Source: Pascua guehoae
Lineage: Eukaryota > Basidiomycota > Tremellomycetes > Trichosporonales > Trichosporonaceae
Length of the DNA: 64,000 nucleotides
Assembly: GCA_001600415.1 (NCBI GenBank)
Contig: BCJX01000019.1
Location: 121,888 to 185,887, forward strand
Reading direction: 5' to 3'
A program made the position numbers and the translations under genes. The notes below the pieces were generated by a model that saw only the letters and a program-made list of their open reading frames with translations, had not been told where the DNA came from and searched no databases. Positions 22,705-36,240 of the stretch are shown here, piece by piece. Every line of letters starts with the position of its first letter. Position 1 is the stretch's first letter.

Positions 22705-23712
22705 GGGCAGGGAGGTTGTGGGGTGGGAGTGTAGTGTGGGGTGCTTGCTGCGAGAGGGGAGGGAAACGTGTGCGCTGTGAGAGCCGGATAAGTGTGTGGC
22801 GAGTAGTCTGCGATTCTGCGGAGGTTTCTACAGTCGGCTGAGAAGGCAGACACGACAATTAGTGATCAGTCGCAGTTCCAAACTGGGACAGCGACCGCTA
22901 GCGAACGGCTGGCTGGCTGGCGACAAGGAAAAGACACGACAGTTGCTAAAAGACGAACAGACGTGGTAGCGTCTGACGTCGTCGCTTTGTCACGTTTATT
23001 CCCTGGCGGCGGCGGTGGTGGATGGATGGGCTTCTGGTTTCTATCTCTTGTTCACTCTCTCCCGCAGTGCAGTAGAGGGATGGACTGGTGACAGGGGTGT
23101 ACCACAACTGACAGGAGTGAGCTACGACTATGGGATGGACAGAGAGACGAGAAGAGCGACGGGATAAAAAGAGAAGAAGAGATTGGGATGGAGATGGAGG
23201 GTGATGTGATGGATGAAGAAGGAAGGAAGGAAGGAGACAGAGACGCGATGTGACGGAGACAATGTGGTATGGTAGGTGCAATCGATCTGTGCGCAGACTC
23301 TACTCTAGCACTCGGAGCCAAGAAGTTGCCCAGGCCCCTGCGCTGGCTTGGTGACGACTGGATCTTGGGACAAATTCACATAAACGGAAGCAAATATATT
23401 CTCATTCTCCTCCAGCAACGGCTACCTTGTGGCATTTCATCAGACTCGCACAAGCGGATGCCAGCTAGGCTTGGCTTTGGGTGACAGGCCGCAGGCTACA
23501 AGCATGGCTGCAGGCAGTGTGTCAACATGGCACAGCCAGCAGCTAGCAGTAGTAACTAAAAGGCGGGCTGGCAAATGCCCAGATGTCTCCAGGCCCAGTG
23601 CACTGTGAATGCCACCCATCCCGACTAGCAAACGACCCTCGACGCATGAACAATCACTTCGATGCATTGCAGAATTACTTGATCGACATTGCACCATCAG
23701 CAGTCTAGAGTC
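22705..23712. other. intergenic, pyrimidine/purine-skewed
   Basis: 1 kb upstream of PCF11 and downstream of the carboxypeptidase gene. Short GAAGGAAGG-type runs occur near 23215. No gene supported. Confidence 0.4.
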
Positions 23713-25683
23713 CTAGTCCTCCAACACCTCAGTGTTCCGGATGAGCTTGTAGTAGAAGCGCGTGGTCGTCAGGTGTCCGTGGAGGGCCATGCGCTCGTTG
23801 ACCGTGTGCACCGAGACGGTCTCGGCCATGCTGGCGGGCGTGAAGCGGTAAATGTTGTTTGTGAGGTTCCAGCTACGGGCCGTGTCCGTGTTGGCAAACA
23901 TGGCGTCGGGGGCGACGACCGTGCCCGTGCCCCAGATGGCCTTGATCGTGCCCGCGAGGAACTCGAAGGCGGGCGTGTTGGACGGCGTGATGGGGGCGGG
24001 CTCGAGGCCGTCGGGGTGCTCGTTGCCGACGACCGAGATGTTCAGGTGGCGGTCGGTGCGCTTCTCGTCCTGTCCAAAGGCCGAGACGCTAAATCCGAGC
24101 TTGTGTGCGAGCGGGACGAGGAGGTCGACGTAGTGCTGCTTTGTCTCCTTGACGGACGATGTGAATGCGATGCGGTGGTTGACAGTTGCTGCCTTGTTAG
24201 CGTCATTGTGTCGGGTTTCAGCTCGACTCACCCTCAACAACCTCGGGGAGGGCATTGACCTTGACACCGCCGTTGATCAGGTCGACAGCGGTAGTGGTTG
24301 CGAGGTACGCGTTGAGCATGCGGTCCTTTGCGAGCTGCTTGGCGAGCTTGCCCCACTTCTTGGGGTTCTGCACCTTTTTGCGGAGCTTGGAGGGGAACTC
24401 GGGCGCGTGCTCGGCCATGCACATGAGGTACTTGAGGTAGGGCGACTCGGGCTCGAGTGTGGGCTTGAACGGGTGCGCCTCGAGCTCATTGATAAAGCGC
24501 GACATGTAACCAATACCCGTGTGCGGGGGAGGCACGCTCGAGTGGCCACCCAGCGTGTCGACCTGGAGGTGGACGCTGAGGCTGCCCTTTTCGGCCATGC
24601 CCAGCGCAGCGACCCGGGTGCCGTACACGTCCGAGATGCCAGAGAAGCCCTCGTCGACAATGAACGAGATGCCGTCCTTGCCGTAGCGCTCCTCCAGGAG
24701 AATGTCAATCTCCATCGCGCCGCGTGCACCGCCAATCTGGCTGTCAGTAACGGGCACTGCCCCGCAAGCCTGTGGTGCCTCACCTCCTCGTCAAAGCCGT
24801 AGGCGATCAGGATCGTGCGCTCAGGCTCAAAGCCGTCGCTGATGAGCTTTTCGACAGCGTCAAGGATACCCGTGACCGAGTTCTTGCAGTCGCTTGCGCC
24901 GCGGCCCCAGATCCAGACGCCCGGAGTGTCCTCGCTCGCATCCTTGGTGATCTCGCCAGACCAAGGTGGGTACGTCCACTGGCCAACCGTGTCGGGCTAA
25001 TACGTTAGCAACTCGTCGGCTGTCCCGTTCAATCACCCCTCCACGCGACTCACGTTGACGGGCACCGTGTCAATGTGCGCCATGAGGAGCACCGGCTTGA
25101 GGTCGCGGTTCTTGCCCTGCCATGTCCAGAGGTGCGCGTGTGTGTTGACCATCTCATGCTCGAGCGTCTCGTACACGGACACATACTCGCCCTCGAGGAA
25201 CTCTGCAAAGCGGTAGTGCCCATCGAAGCGCGGGTCGGTCGCGTCGTCGGGCATGTGGTCCGTGGACACCGTGTTGATCTGGACGGCACGCGAGAGACGG
25301 CGCGCCGACAGCTCTCCGTACGCCTCGTCACCGACTGGGTCCCAGTTGTCGCCGACATCGAGCGGGCCAGGCTGCTTGGGGCACGACGCGGCCTGCAGGG
25401 CCGAGGCGTAGGCCGACGACCCGTGGGTCCAGGACGACACGCCGTGGGGTCCGTGGCCGTGGCCGTGGCCGTGGACAGGGTGGTGGGATCCGTTGCCGTG
25501 GGCCGCCATGCCCTTATCCTTGGCACAGCCGAAACGCGCCATGTGGCCGGCCAGAACGAAGAGGACGACAAGGGGGATACCAATCTTCCACAGTGCTGGG
25601 CGGGTGCGCTGCGCCGGCGCAGGCGCCGTGGGCGCGACGGGCTCCGAGACCGGGAGCGGGGTATACTGCTGTTTCTCGGACAT
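23713..25683 (-). CDS. CPS1: vacuolar carboxypeptidase S-like M20 metallopeptidase
   Basis: Four exons: 25054-25683, 24784-24996, 24232-24736 and 23713-24188, giving 607 aa, close to yeast Cps1. A cytosolic Pro-rich N-terminus is followed by a single transmembrane helix at about residues 33-50 (IGIPLVVLFVLAGHMARFG), so type II topology with the enzyme in the vacuole lumen. M20 zinc-site motifs are MAHIDTVPV, GRGASDCKNS (bridging Asp) and GFDEE (catalytic/metal Glu pair), plus the dimerisation domain with DTLGGHSSVPPPHTGIG. It releases C-terminal residues from peptides. A histidine-glycine stretch (HGHGHGHG) just after the membrane helix is unusual. It shares its upstream region with the divergent HAD gene. 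Confidence 0.9.
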
Positions 25684-26221
25684 GACGAAAGTGGGAAAGT
25701 GACAACTCGAGAGATTGGCTCGGCAACCTATTTATTCCAACTGGGCCGTACCCGCTTCCGCTAGCCGCTACCCTGCTGCCGCCCGTTGTGGAAGTTGTGT
25801 GTATTGGGTGTTGGCGAGTTGGCCGATGGCGGGTAAACTCGATTGTCGGCAATGTCCGTCGTTGTGTTCGTCATTCGGCGCGCCATGAGCCATGTTGTAC
25901 GGAACACGGCCGGGATGGCGTCAGACGCCGCGCGCCGCTGGGCGCTGAGCACATGGGGCGCATGGGCCCTGTGGCGGGCCTGAATTGCTTCCGTACTCGG
26001 CGTGTGGGCCGCTAGATACCGATCCGATATCGTATCGGTCACTGACCCGACCTGGCTCGAGCTGGACAAATGAACATCGTGTTCACCACTACCCATATCG
26101 CCACAATGAGCGCTCCTCAACGCACAAAGATTGAATACGTGGTTGGTAACATGCTTTGATTGGCCACCCCACGGCGTCGCGGCAATGGTCGACAATCTGT
26201 CCCTGCCGCCATGTCGGCAAG
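25684..26221. other. divergent promoter CPS1 / HAD phosphatase
   Basis: 538 bp between two start codons. No additional gene or obvious operator. Confidence 0.45.
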
Positions 26222-27318
26222 ATGACTGCTCACACACAGATCTTCGATGTCGATGGGCTCCTGGTCGACTCGGAGGTACGAGGCACCACCTACTACGTCC
26301 ACTGACCGTAGCGCATCTACACGCAGGTGACAAATGACATTCTCGGCCGCTATGGCCTCAAGATGACGTGGGACATCAAGGCCGGCCTCATGGGCAAAGG
26401 TACATTGACCAGGACTGCCTCGGTCCCACTGACACCATCGCAGTGTCGAGCGCAGCTGCCGAGTACCTCTTCTCGCACTTCCCAGGCCTCGAGGACAAGA
26501 TCAGCCTCAAAGACTATCTCGAGGAGCGGGGCCACCTCCAGGATGAGCTCTTCCGCAAGGTCCCACCCATGCGCGGCGCCGTGGCGCTCGTGCAGGGCTT
26601 GGTGAGTACCACCACGTGCACACCGTTCTTATCAGCACACTGTGGTCGAAGTCTCTCCTACACGATACTAATACCAGCACGCGGCCGGTATCCCCATCGC
26701 ACTCGCAACTGGCTCGAACAACCACAACTTTATCCTTAAGACGGTACGTGCCCCCGCCACACCCCCGCTCGGGCTCGGCTCCACGGCTGACCCCAGTCCC
26801 ACCTCCCCGAGCTCTTCACCCTCATCCACCCAGACTGCATCCTAACCGCCGACTCGCCTGAAGTCAAGCCGGGCCGGGGAAAGCCACAGCCCGACATCTT
26901 CCTCGCTGCCGCACGCAAGCTGGGCCGGGACGTCGGGACTGCTGAGTCCGCGACCCCCGAGCAGCTGGCGGAGCGCGCAAAGGGCCTCGTGTTCGAGGAC
27001 GCACGGCCCGGTGTGCGCGCCGGTGTCGCTGCGGGTATGAATGGTGAGTTTATTGGGTCGACACAAAGCCTCTCTCCCACCGCTCGGTTCACCGCTCTCT
27101 GGAACGCTGCCAGGATTCCAATCCGCATTGCTAACGAAACAGTCGTCTGGGTTCCCGAAGCCGAGCTCCGCCAGCTCGAGCCCGACAATGACTATGGCGC
27201 AAAGCAGGTGATCGACCACCTCGAGCAGTGGGTTGGGCCAGAGTGGGGCCTCCCGGCGATCCAGTTTGACAAGGTCGCCGATGACTGTGGCGCCGAACAT
27301 GCCCCTGCGAGCGCGTAG
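26222..27318 (+). CDS. HAD-superfamily phosphatase (pseudouridine-5'-phosphatase-like)
   Basis: Six exons: 26222-26275, 26312-26399, 26444-26601, 26678-26743, 26797-27043 and 27143-27318, giving 262 aa. Motif I is FDVDGLLVDSE with the nucleophile Asp and the general acid Asp two residues on. Motif II is ALATGSNNHN. Motif III/IV are the lysine in EVKPGRGKPQPDIF and FEDARPGVRAG. The cap between motifs I and II (IYTQVTNDILGRYGLKMTWD, AGLMGK) resembles the HDHD1/GS1 group and yeast YKL033W-A, so dephosphorylation of a small sugar- or nucleoside-phosphate is inferred; the substrate is not proven. Cytosolic, no signal peptide. Confidence 0.83.
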
Positions 27319-27698
27319 GCGCGAGCAGGTGGCTTGGGCGATCTTGCGCCCGTGTGGTGTAAGACGCATTGGGGTATGGTGGCCCACTGGCCCCAGGGAG
27401 GTGCGGCGAAACGAGCTGCGTAGCATCCCTTTTGTCGCTGGGATGTCACCCGTTGTCATTTTCCGCCGCTTCTGCGCCCATCGCGACCCTCCGTCTGATG
27501 TACTGAGACTATACCGCGTAACACTCCAGCAAACCATGGTCCTACTAATGGACATCACTAAAGGCGCACTCCGCCCCAAGGTTGCACCCCGTACACCAAC
27601 CATACTGAGGTTGTCCGTCCCATGATCAGCTACGATAACCGTTTGGGCCCACCAAACTGCATAGGCGCTAATGATACACGTCCTCGATAACCAGGCCT
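27319..27698. other. intergenic, convergent 3' ends
   Basis: 380 bp between the HAD gene and the arylsulfatase. Nothing else recognised. Confidence 0.45.
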
Positions 27699-30867
<3,169 letters not shown>

Positions 30868-32792
30868 ATGACAAACGACCATCCCCGCGGACGCTGGTCG
30901 CACGCGACGCCCATGCTCATGTATGCGTGCACGTCGTTTGCGTTTGGCGATCTTCTCTTTGGGCTGTAAGTCCTGCACGACTTGGACGGATGGCTGATCA
31001 AAACAGCGACACGGGCTCGTTTGGCTCACTCCAAGCGCTGCCGTCCTTTCTTCGCATGTTTGGCACGCAGAATGCGCAGGGAAAGTGGGTGCTCGAGACG
31101 AGCCGCAAGTCGATGATGAACTCTAGTGAGTGCGCAGTGCGCGCAGGGTATGAGGGGTTGGGTCGAAAGCTGACGGATCCCCTAGTCCCTTGGCTGGGCA
31201 AGATTACCGGCACGCTCCTGTTCGAGCCCCTCGTCGAGCGGATCGGGTACAAGAAGATGATGTACTTTTGCGCATTCTGGCAGTTTCTCGGAATCATCAG
31301 TGAGTTGTCCCTAGAAGCAAGTCGATTTGTCGCAGCAGGCTCACCATGCCCCCCTAGTCGAAATGACGGCCCCCGAGTGGATTGCATTCACGGTCGGCCG
31401 CGTCCTCACCTACCTCGCTGCGGGCATGGTTGAAAACTGCGTCCCGTCGTACCAGACCGAGGTCTCGCCTGCGCCCTTGCGCGGCTTCTTCACCGGCTCG
31501 TTCATGTTCCTCGTCACGCTCGGTAACCTGTGGGGCATGGTCATGGGGCGGGCGTTTGCCACCGAGCCCCGCAGGCGGGGTTACCTCATCCCCGTGGCCA
31601 TGCAGCTCATCCCACCCGCAATCATGATGGTTCTGATCCCCTTCACGCCTGGTGAGTCACAAGGGAGGCTGGACGGCTGTAGCCTTCGGCATGGCAGTTT
31701 GGGCTGACGGGAAACAGAATCACCCCGCTGGCTCATTAGCAAGGATAAGAAGGAACAGGCACTGTACTCGCTCGAACGCCTGCGCCCGAAAAAGGACGTC
31801 GCGGCGGGGGTGACGTACAGCGAGCTCGAGGCCATGTCGCAGGCACTCGCGGAGTCGCGCCAGGTCGAGGAAGGGCGCTGGATTGAGCTCTTCCAGGGCA
31901 CAAATTTGCGCCGCACAATGTTGGCCATGTGGACGTTTTTCTTCATGCAGGCCTCGGGCACGCAGTTTGTGCTATCCTATGGTCCAACGTGGGTTTTTTT
32001 TTAAAAAAAAAAACAATTACCATAGAATATTTGGGGTCTTTCCCCGTTTTCTGGGTCTTGCTGACATATGTCAGATTCTACACAAACATGGGCCTGGGAA
32101 CACTCGCATTCACATATTCGGTCGTGGCCGTGGCCATCTCGCTCGTCGCCATCATGATCACCATGTTGATCCTGGACCGCGTCGGCCGCCGGCCCATCAT
32201 GATTGTCGGCTTTATCATGCAGTTTGTCTTCATGCTCATGACCGCGGGGCTCGCGACAAAGGCCAACCTCACGCAGGCCGACATCAACGGCGTCGTCGCG
32301 GGTATCATCCTGTTTTCGTTTTCTGCCCGCATGTCGATCAACACGATTGCCTTCTTGTTCAACGCCGAAGTCGGGTCGTACCGCCTGCGCAAAAAGTCGA
32401 TGACGGCCGCCTCGTCCTTCGACGTCCTGAGCGCGTTTGTCGTCACCTTTTCCGTGCCCTACCTCCTCGGCACGCCTGGTGCAAACCTCGGACCCAACGT
32501 GGCGTGGATCTTTTCGGGCATTTGCGGGGCCGCCGTCGTCTTCTCCATCGTCCTCTTTCCAGAACTCAAGGGGAGGTCGCTCGAGGAGACGGACGAGCTC
32601 TTCAACAATCGCCTCTGGGCGTGGCAGTTTTCAAAGGCCAAGACGACCGGTATTGGCGCACGCATGGCCGCGCTCGAGAATGGCCAGGTCGAGGGCCTCG
32701 ACGAAAAGGCTGTCGCAGAGTGGAACGACAAGGAGGTTGCAAAGGTCGAGCACGTCGAGGTCGCAGAGGACGACATTAAGGGCAAGGCGTAG
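30868..32792 (+). CDS. MFS sugar-porter family transporter
   Basis: Six exons: 30868-30965, 31007-31125, 31186-31299, 31358-31651, 31718-31988 and 32075-32792, giving 537 aa with about 12 membrane helices. Sugar-porter signatures are FAFGDLLFGLDTGSFG in helix 1, VGRVLTYLAAGMVENCVPSYQTE, the PESPRWL-type motif (TPESPRWLISKDKK) after helix 6, and LILDRVGRRP. The loop between helices 11 and 12 reads LFPELKGRSLEETDELF, as in yeast hexose-type porters. The fifth intron contains a T-run followed by an A-run, and placing it restores YGPTFYTNMGLG. Proton symport of a sugar or a related polyol/quinate is inferred; the substrate is open. A plasma-membrane location is likely. Its shared promoter region with the sulfatase suggests nutrient-linked expression. 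Confidence 0.88.
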
Positions 32793-34227
32793 TGTGTACA
32801 GTCGTACTACTTGGGTCGGGCTCAAGACACCCGCTCGTGTTATGGCGGGGAAAATTGGAACACTGGGGTTAGGGGTGGCATATATGTGTACATCTCAGTG
32901 GTTTGGATGCATTTGTGTGGCTGAGTGCGCAAGAATCAAGCGTCGGAAGATCTTTCTGTCCTGAACACTGATCATGCCCCAGGCTCAACTGGGCTCGGAG
33001 GTTGGAGTACCCAGTCGAGTATTGCCGGACTGTATGTCCAGCAGAACCTACTGTCTAGCAAAACCTACAGTACTGTCCAGCAGAACCTATGGCCCAGTGG
33101 AACTGTCAACCATCCGGTTGTTGTGTCTAACACTTTGAGGGACCAAACGTGCCGCTACAAGCTTGAGGGATATCCACGTTGCTTGTCCGCTCCGCGTCAA
33201 CAGCAGCTCAGGGGATGGCTGCCCCTGTCCAAAATCACTATCGTCTGACGGAGCATGGTCATGGCGGTCGGACGAGGTCGGTCGTGCCTCACGCATGGAT
33301 CTGCAGTCGGGCGTTCACTGTACCTGTACTTGCCCGTGGATCAGCGCCATCCATGCCGTCCGCCTCCTCTCCGGTTCTCGGTCAGAGCCGTTAATGGTGA
33401 TTGTCAGACCACCAGGGCTGCGTCAGTTTCGATGTGCGTCACAGTCAGAGGCCATCAGGAGCTCTGGTCGAGTCAGGTAGGTGACACATGGCGCACAGGA
33501 GCCGGGCGGGGTGGCTTGGTCGGCGCCTCCTTGCCGCCCATTATCCTCTCGCATCCTCGCCGTCTGCCTCTCTACTTTGTCCTCGACACGAGCGCTTTCA
33601 CGCTGCGGATGACATGTGTGGTTTGAATGCATTGACGTTGGATTGGCTCCCGCGTGCAGTGCGAGAGGTGAGACGTGAAAAGTTGGAAGATGTCTCGTGT
33701 CTCAGATTTCTGAGACCGCATGCACAGACAGGGCACGCGACCTGGGCAGGGCATGGGCTTGGCGACGTGCACCAAAATGTGACGCGTATCGACCCGATGC
33801 CGAACGCATGGACACACGGGCCCGAGCACCCGAGTGGACGCATCAAAGGTGAGTCGCACAGTCTGCGCGGCCGTGACGTCTGGTAACACTCACCAACAGA
33901 CGGTGCACATGCAGCTCCGTGCGCGGAGAACATGGTCGTGCTGCAAGCCAGACGCGTGATCCAATTTCGGACACAGACCCGAGGCGTTCGGGTGTTTCAC
34001 GGCGGCGATTGGGCGGGCATCCCTGACGGTCTTGGCGTGTCGGCCGTGACCTACGTCAGCCGTATTCCGCCGGTGGGCGCCATGCTCTCCACTAGTAGTC
34101 TGTCCAATGTCATGGTACGGAAAGCGCAATGTACATTTCCGATTAAGAAAATCAATGTCCGGACGCCCTGGTGCCCTTGTTGTCTACATGTGTTATACGA
34201 TGCGTGAATGTCCTAGTCCCCATCCAA
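32793..34227. other. intergenic, convergent 3' ends
   Basis: 1.4 kb with no supported gene. A degenerate direct repeat of about 20 bp (TCCAGCAGAACCTA, at about 33037 and 33074) is present. Confidence 0.4.
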
Positions 34228-35951
34228 TTACAGAAGCATGGCGAGTGCGGCGGCGACAACGGCCGTGACCGCTGTGGACGCGGCCAAGCCGTTGTAGGAA
34301 AGTGATGCCGAGCCGCCAGACTTGACGTTGTTGTTCGAGGTCGAGAGGTCTACGCTCGGCGAGGGCTCGGGGGTCGGCTCAGGCTCGGGTGGTGCAGGCG
34401 TGTTGTTGCCGACGACACCGGCGCCGAATGCGCGCGTGCTGGCGCCGTTGAGGGTCCATGCAAGACCGCCAAAGACGTGCTGCTGGAACGTCTTGTCGTG
34501 CCATGTCTCGTTCGAGTGACCAAGCGCAGTGTAAAAGGTACGTCCAGACTTGGTCACGTTGACGCGGGGCTCGGAGCACTTGGGGTTCTCAATGTACCAA
34601 GCGATCGGGTGCGGGTTGCCCTGGTTGGGGTTGCCGCCGTTTTCGTCTACCCCGTTAGCTTTTTTTTCCTACGGCAAAATTCCCCAGTGCTAGCTCGTAG
34701 CAAGTCCAAGCGCCGCAATGGTCGCTGATGGTAACGTACCATGGAACGAGCCGTCCTTGACGGTCATCACAACCTTTGCGCCCTGGTCGCGAGGGTTGGC
34801 CGAGAAGAAGTAGACCTCTTCAGACTGGGGCATCAGCACTGTCACATGCTCAAAAGGTAACGCACGTAGCGCCACTCGTCGGGGACGCCATAGTTTGCAG
34901 GGAAGTCCTTGTCGAGCGTCAAGAAGGTCTGGTCAAGTCAGTATGGGTGTTGGTTGCAGACAGGTCCGAGGACTAACCGCTGGCTGGAACTCAGGGTGGT
35001 AGTCGAAGTATGCTGACAGTCAGCGATTTACCAGAACAGGGACACATGTCCACGGAACACCGATCACATCCGCAGCTCCGCAGGCGGCGGATAATCGTTC
35101 CTGTATGCGGCATGCTCTTTCGTACTCACCGCCGATTGCCTGCTGATAGCTCGTGTCGTTGTAGAACGCCGCCGTAGCTGCATGGACGCCCATGAACGAA
35201 CCGCCCTTCTTCATGTAGGTGCTCAACGCCTCCTGTCCCCAGTCGGGAATGGCTGTGGTGGTGTCAGTAGCTGTTCACCGAGCTTTTGCTTTTGACTTGG
35301 TCGCTCGGAGTAGCCTGATGAGGAGTTGGGCGGGTGACCCGAAACCAGGGCCTAAATTTGGCGGGCGGGACGGGCTGCGGATGCCATACCAGGCCATGAC
35401 GCGTCCCGTATAGCCGCATGCCCGTCTGGCTCAGGCACACCGCAACTCCCCGACAACCATCGGTTTCAAAGGCACCCATCTGTTGTATGCTGTGTACTCA
35501 CGTGTACCCGTGACCGAGACGAACAGGATGGCGTCGAAGGCCGAGAGCGCCTGGTCAACAAAGATGCCACTGTCCCTGCTCTGTTAGCTCGTGGTTGAAT
35601 GCTGCCTGGAGCAAGCAGGCAAGGTCATGGGAGGGAAGGTGGTTGGTGTAGGGTGGACGAGACCGAGGAAGAGCGGAAATTGGGCAGTGTCGGCCGAGGT
35701 TTAAACTGATGTCGTACTCACTCTGTGAATAAGAAGTCAATGTGGTACTTGGGACCCTCGGCACGGAGGACGTCGACGGCAGTAGGAATCGAGTCGTGAC
35801 GGAATCCATCGGTCCCAGTGTAGACCAGGACGTGGGGCATGACGCGGGTGTTGACCTTGAGCGCCGCTGGGAGCTCATCGGCGGCGCGGGCCGGCGTAAA
35901 GAGGGACGCGAGGCCCGCGAGGGCTGTGATCGAGAGCGCAGACGAGAACAT
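34228..35951 (-). CDS. secreted/GPI-type ThuA-domain protein
   Basis: Seven exons: 35722-35951, 35502-35575, 35130-35252, 34978-35012, 34866-34928, 34740-34824 and 34228-34646, giving 342 aa. Signal peptide MFSSALSITALAGLASLF ending at ARA. The ThuA-like class-I glutamine-amidotransferase fold follows: VLVYTGTDGFRHDSI, DAILFVSVTG, GGSFMGVHAATAAF, FDYHPEFQPA and GRTFYTALGHSNETW. After a Pro/Glu/Ser-rich stalk (PPEPEPTPEPSPS) the protein ends in a hydrophobic helix at the extreme C-terminus (AVTAVVAAALAMLL), which suggests a GPI anchor. ThuA domains are linked to trehalose/3-keto-sugar metabolism in bacteria; the function of fungal surface forms is not established. The second exon's donor was chosen as GTGAGT. 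Confidence 0.82.
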
Positions 35952-36120
35952 GGCGATTACTCGATGGTTGACAGCGTAGACGAGCGAGGGATGGGCGATG
36001 GAGAAAGAGATGAAGAAAGGAAAAGGAATGGAAAGGAAGTGGGGGGAGGGGTTGGCGTTGGGAGGGGGCTGTGGGGGCAAGATTAAAGGGTGGGCCCGTG
36101 CTGATTTGCTTTTGAGCGAT

Positions 36121-36240
36121 CCAAGGAAGGAAGGAAGGAAGGTAGGGTAGGGTAGGTAGGTAGGTAGGCAGGCAGGCAGGCAGGTAGGTAGGTAGGCGTC
36201 AGAGGGCGCGTATCGGCTCTGCTCTGCTCTGCTCTGCTCT
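36121..36240. repeat. compound microsatellite (GGAA, GGTA, GGCA, TCTGC units)
   Basis: Consecutive runs of GGAA, then GGTA, CAGG, GGTA again, then CTCTG pentamers. It lies about 170-290 bp upstream of the ThuA-domain gene start. Confidence 0.9.
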
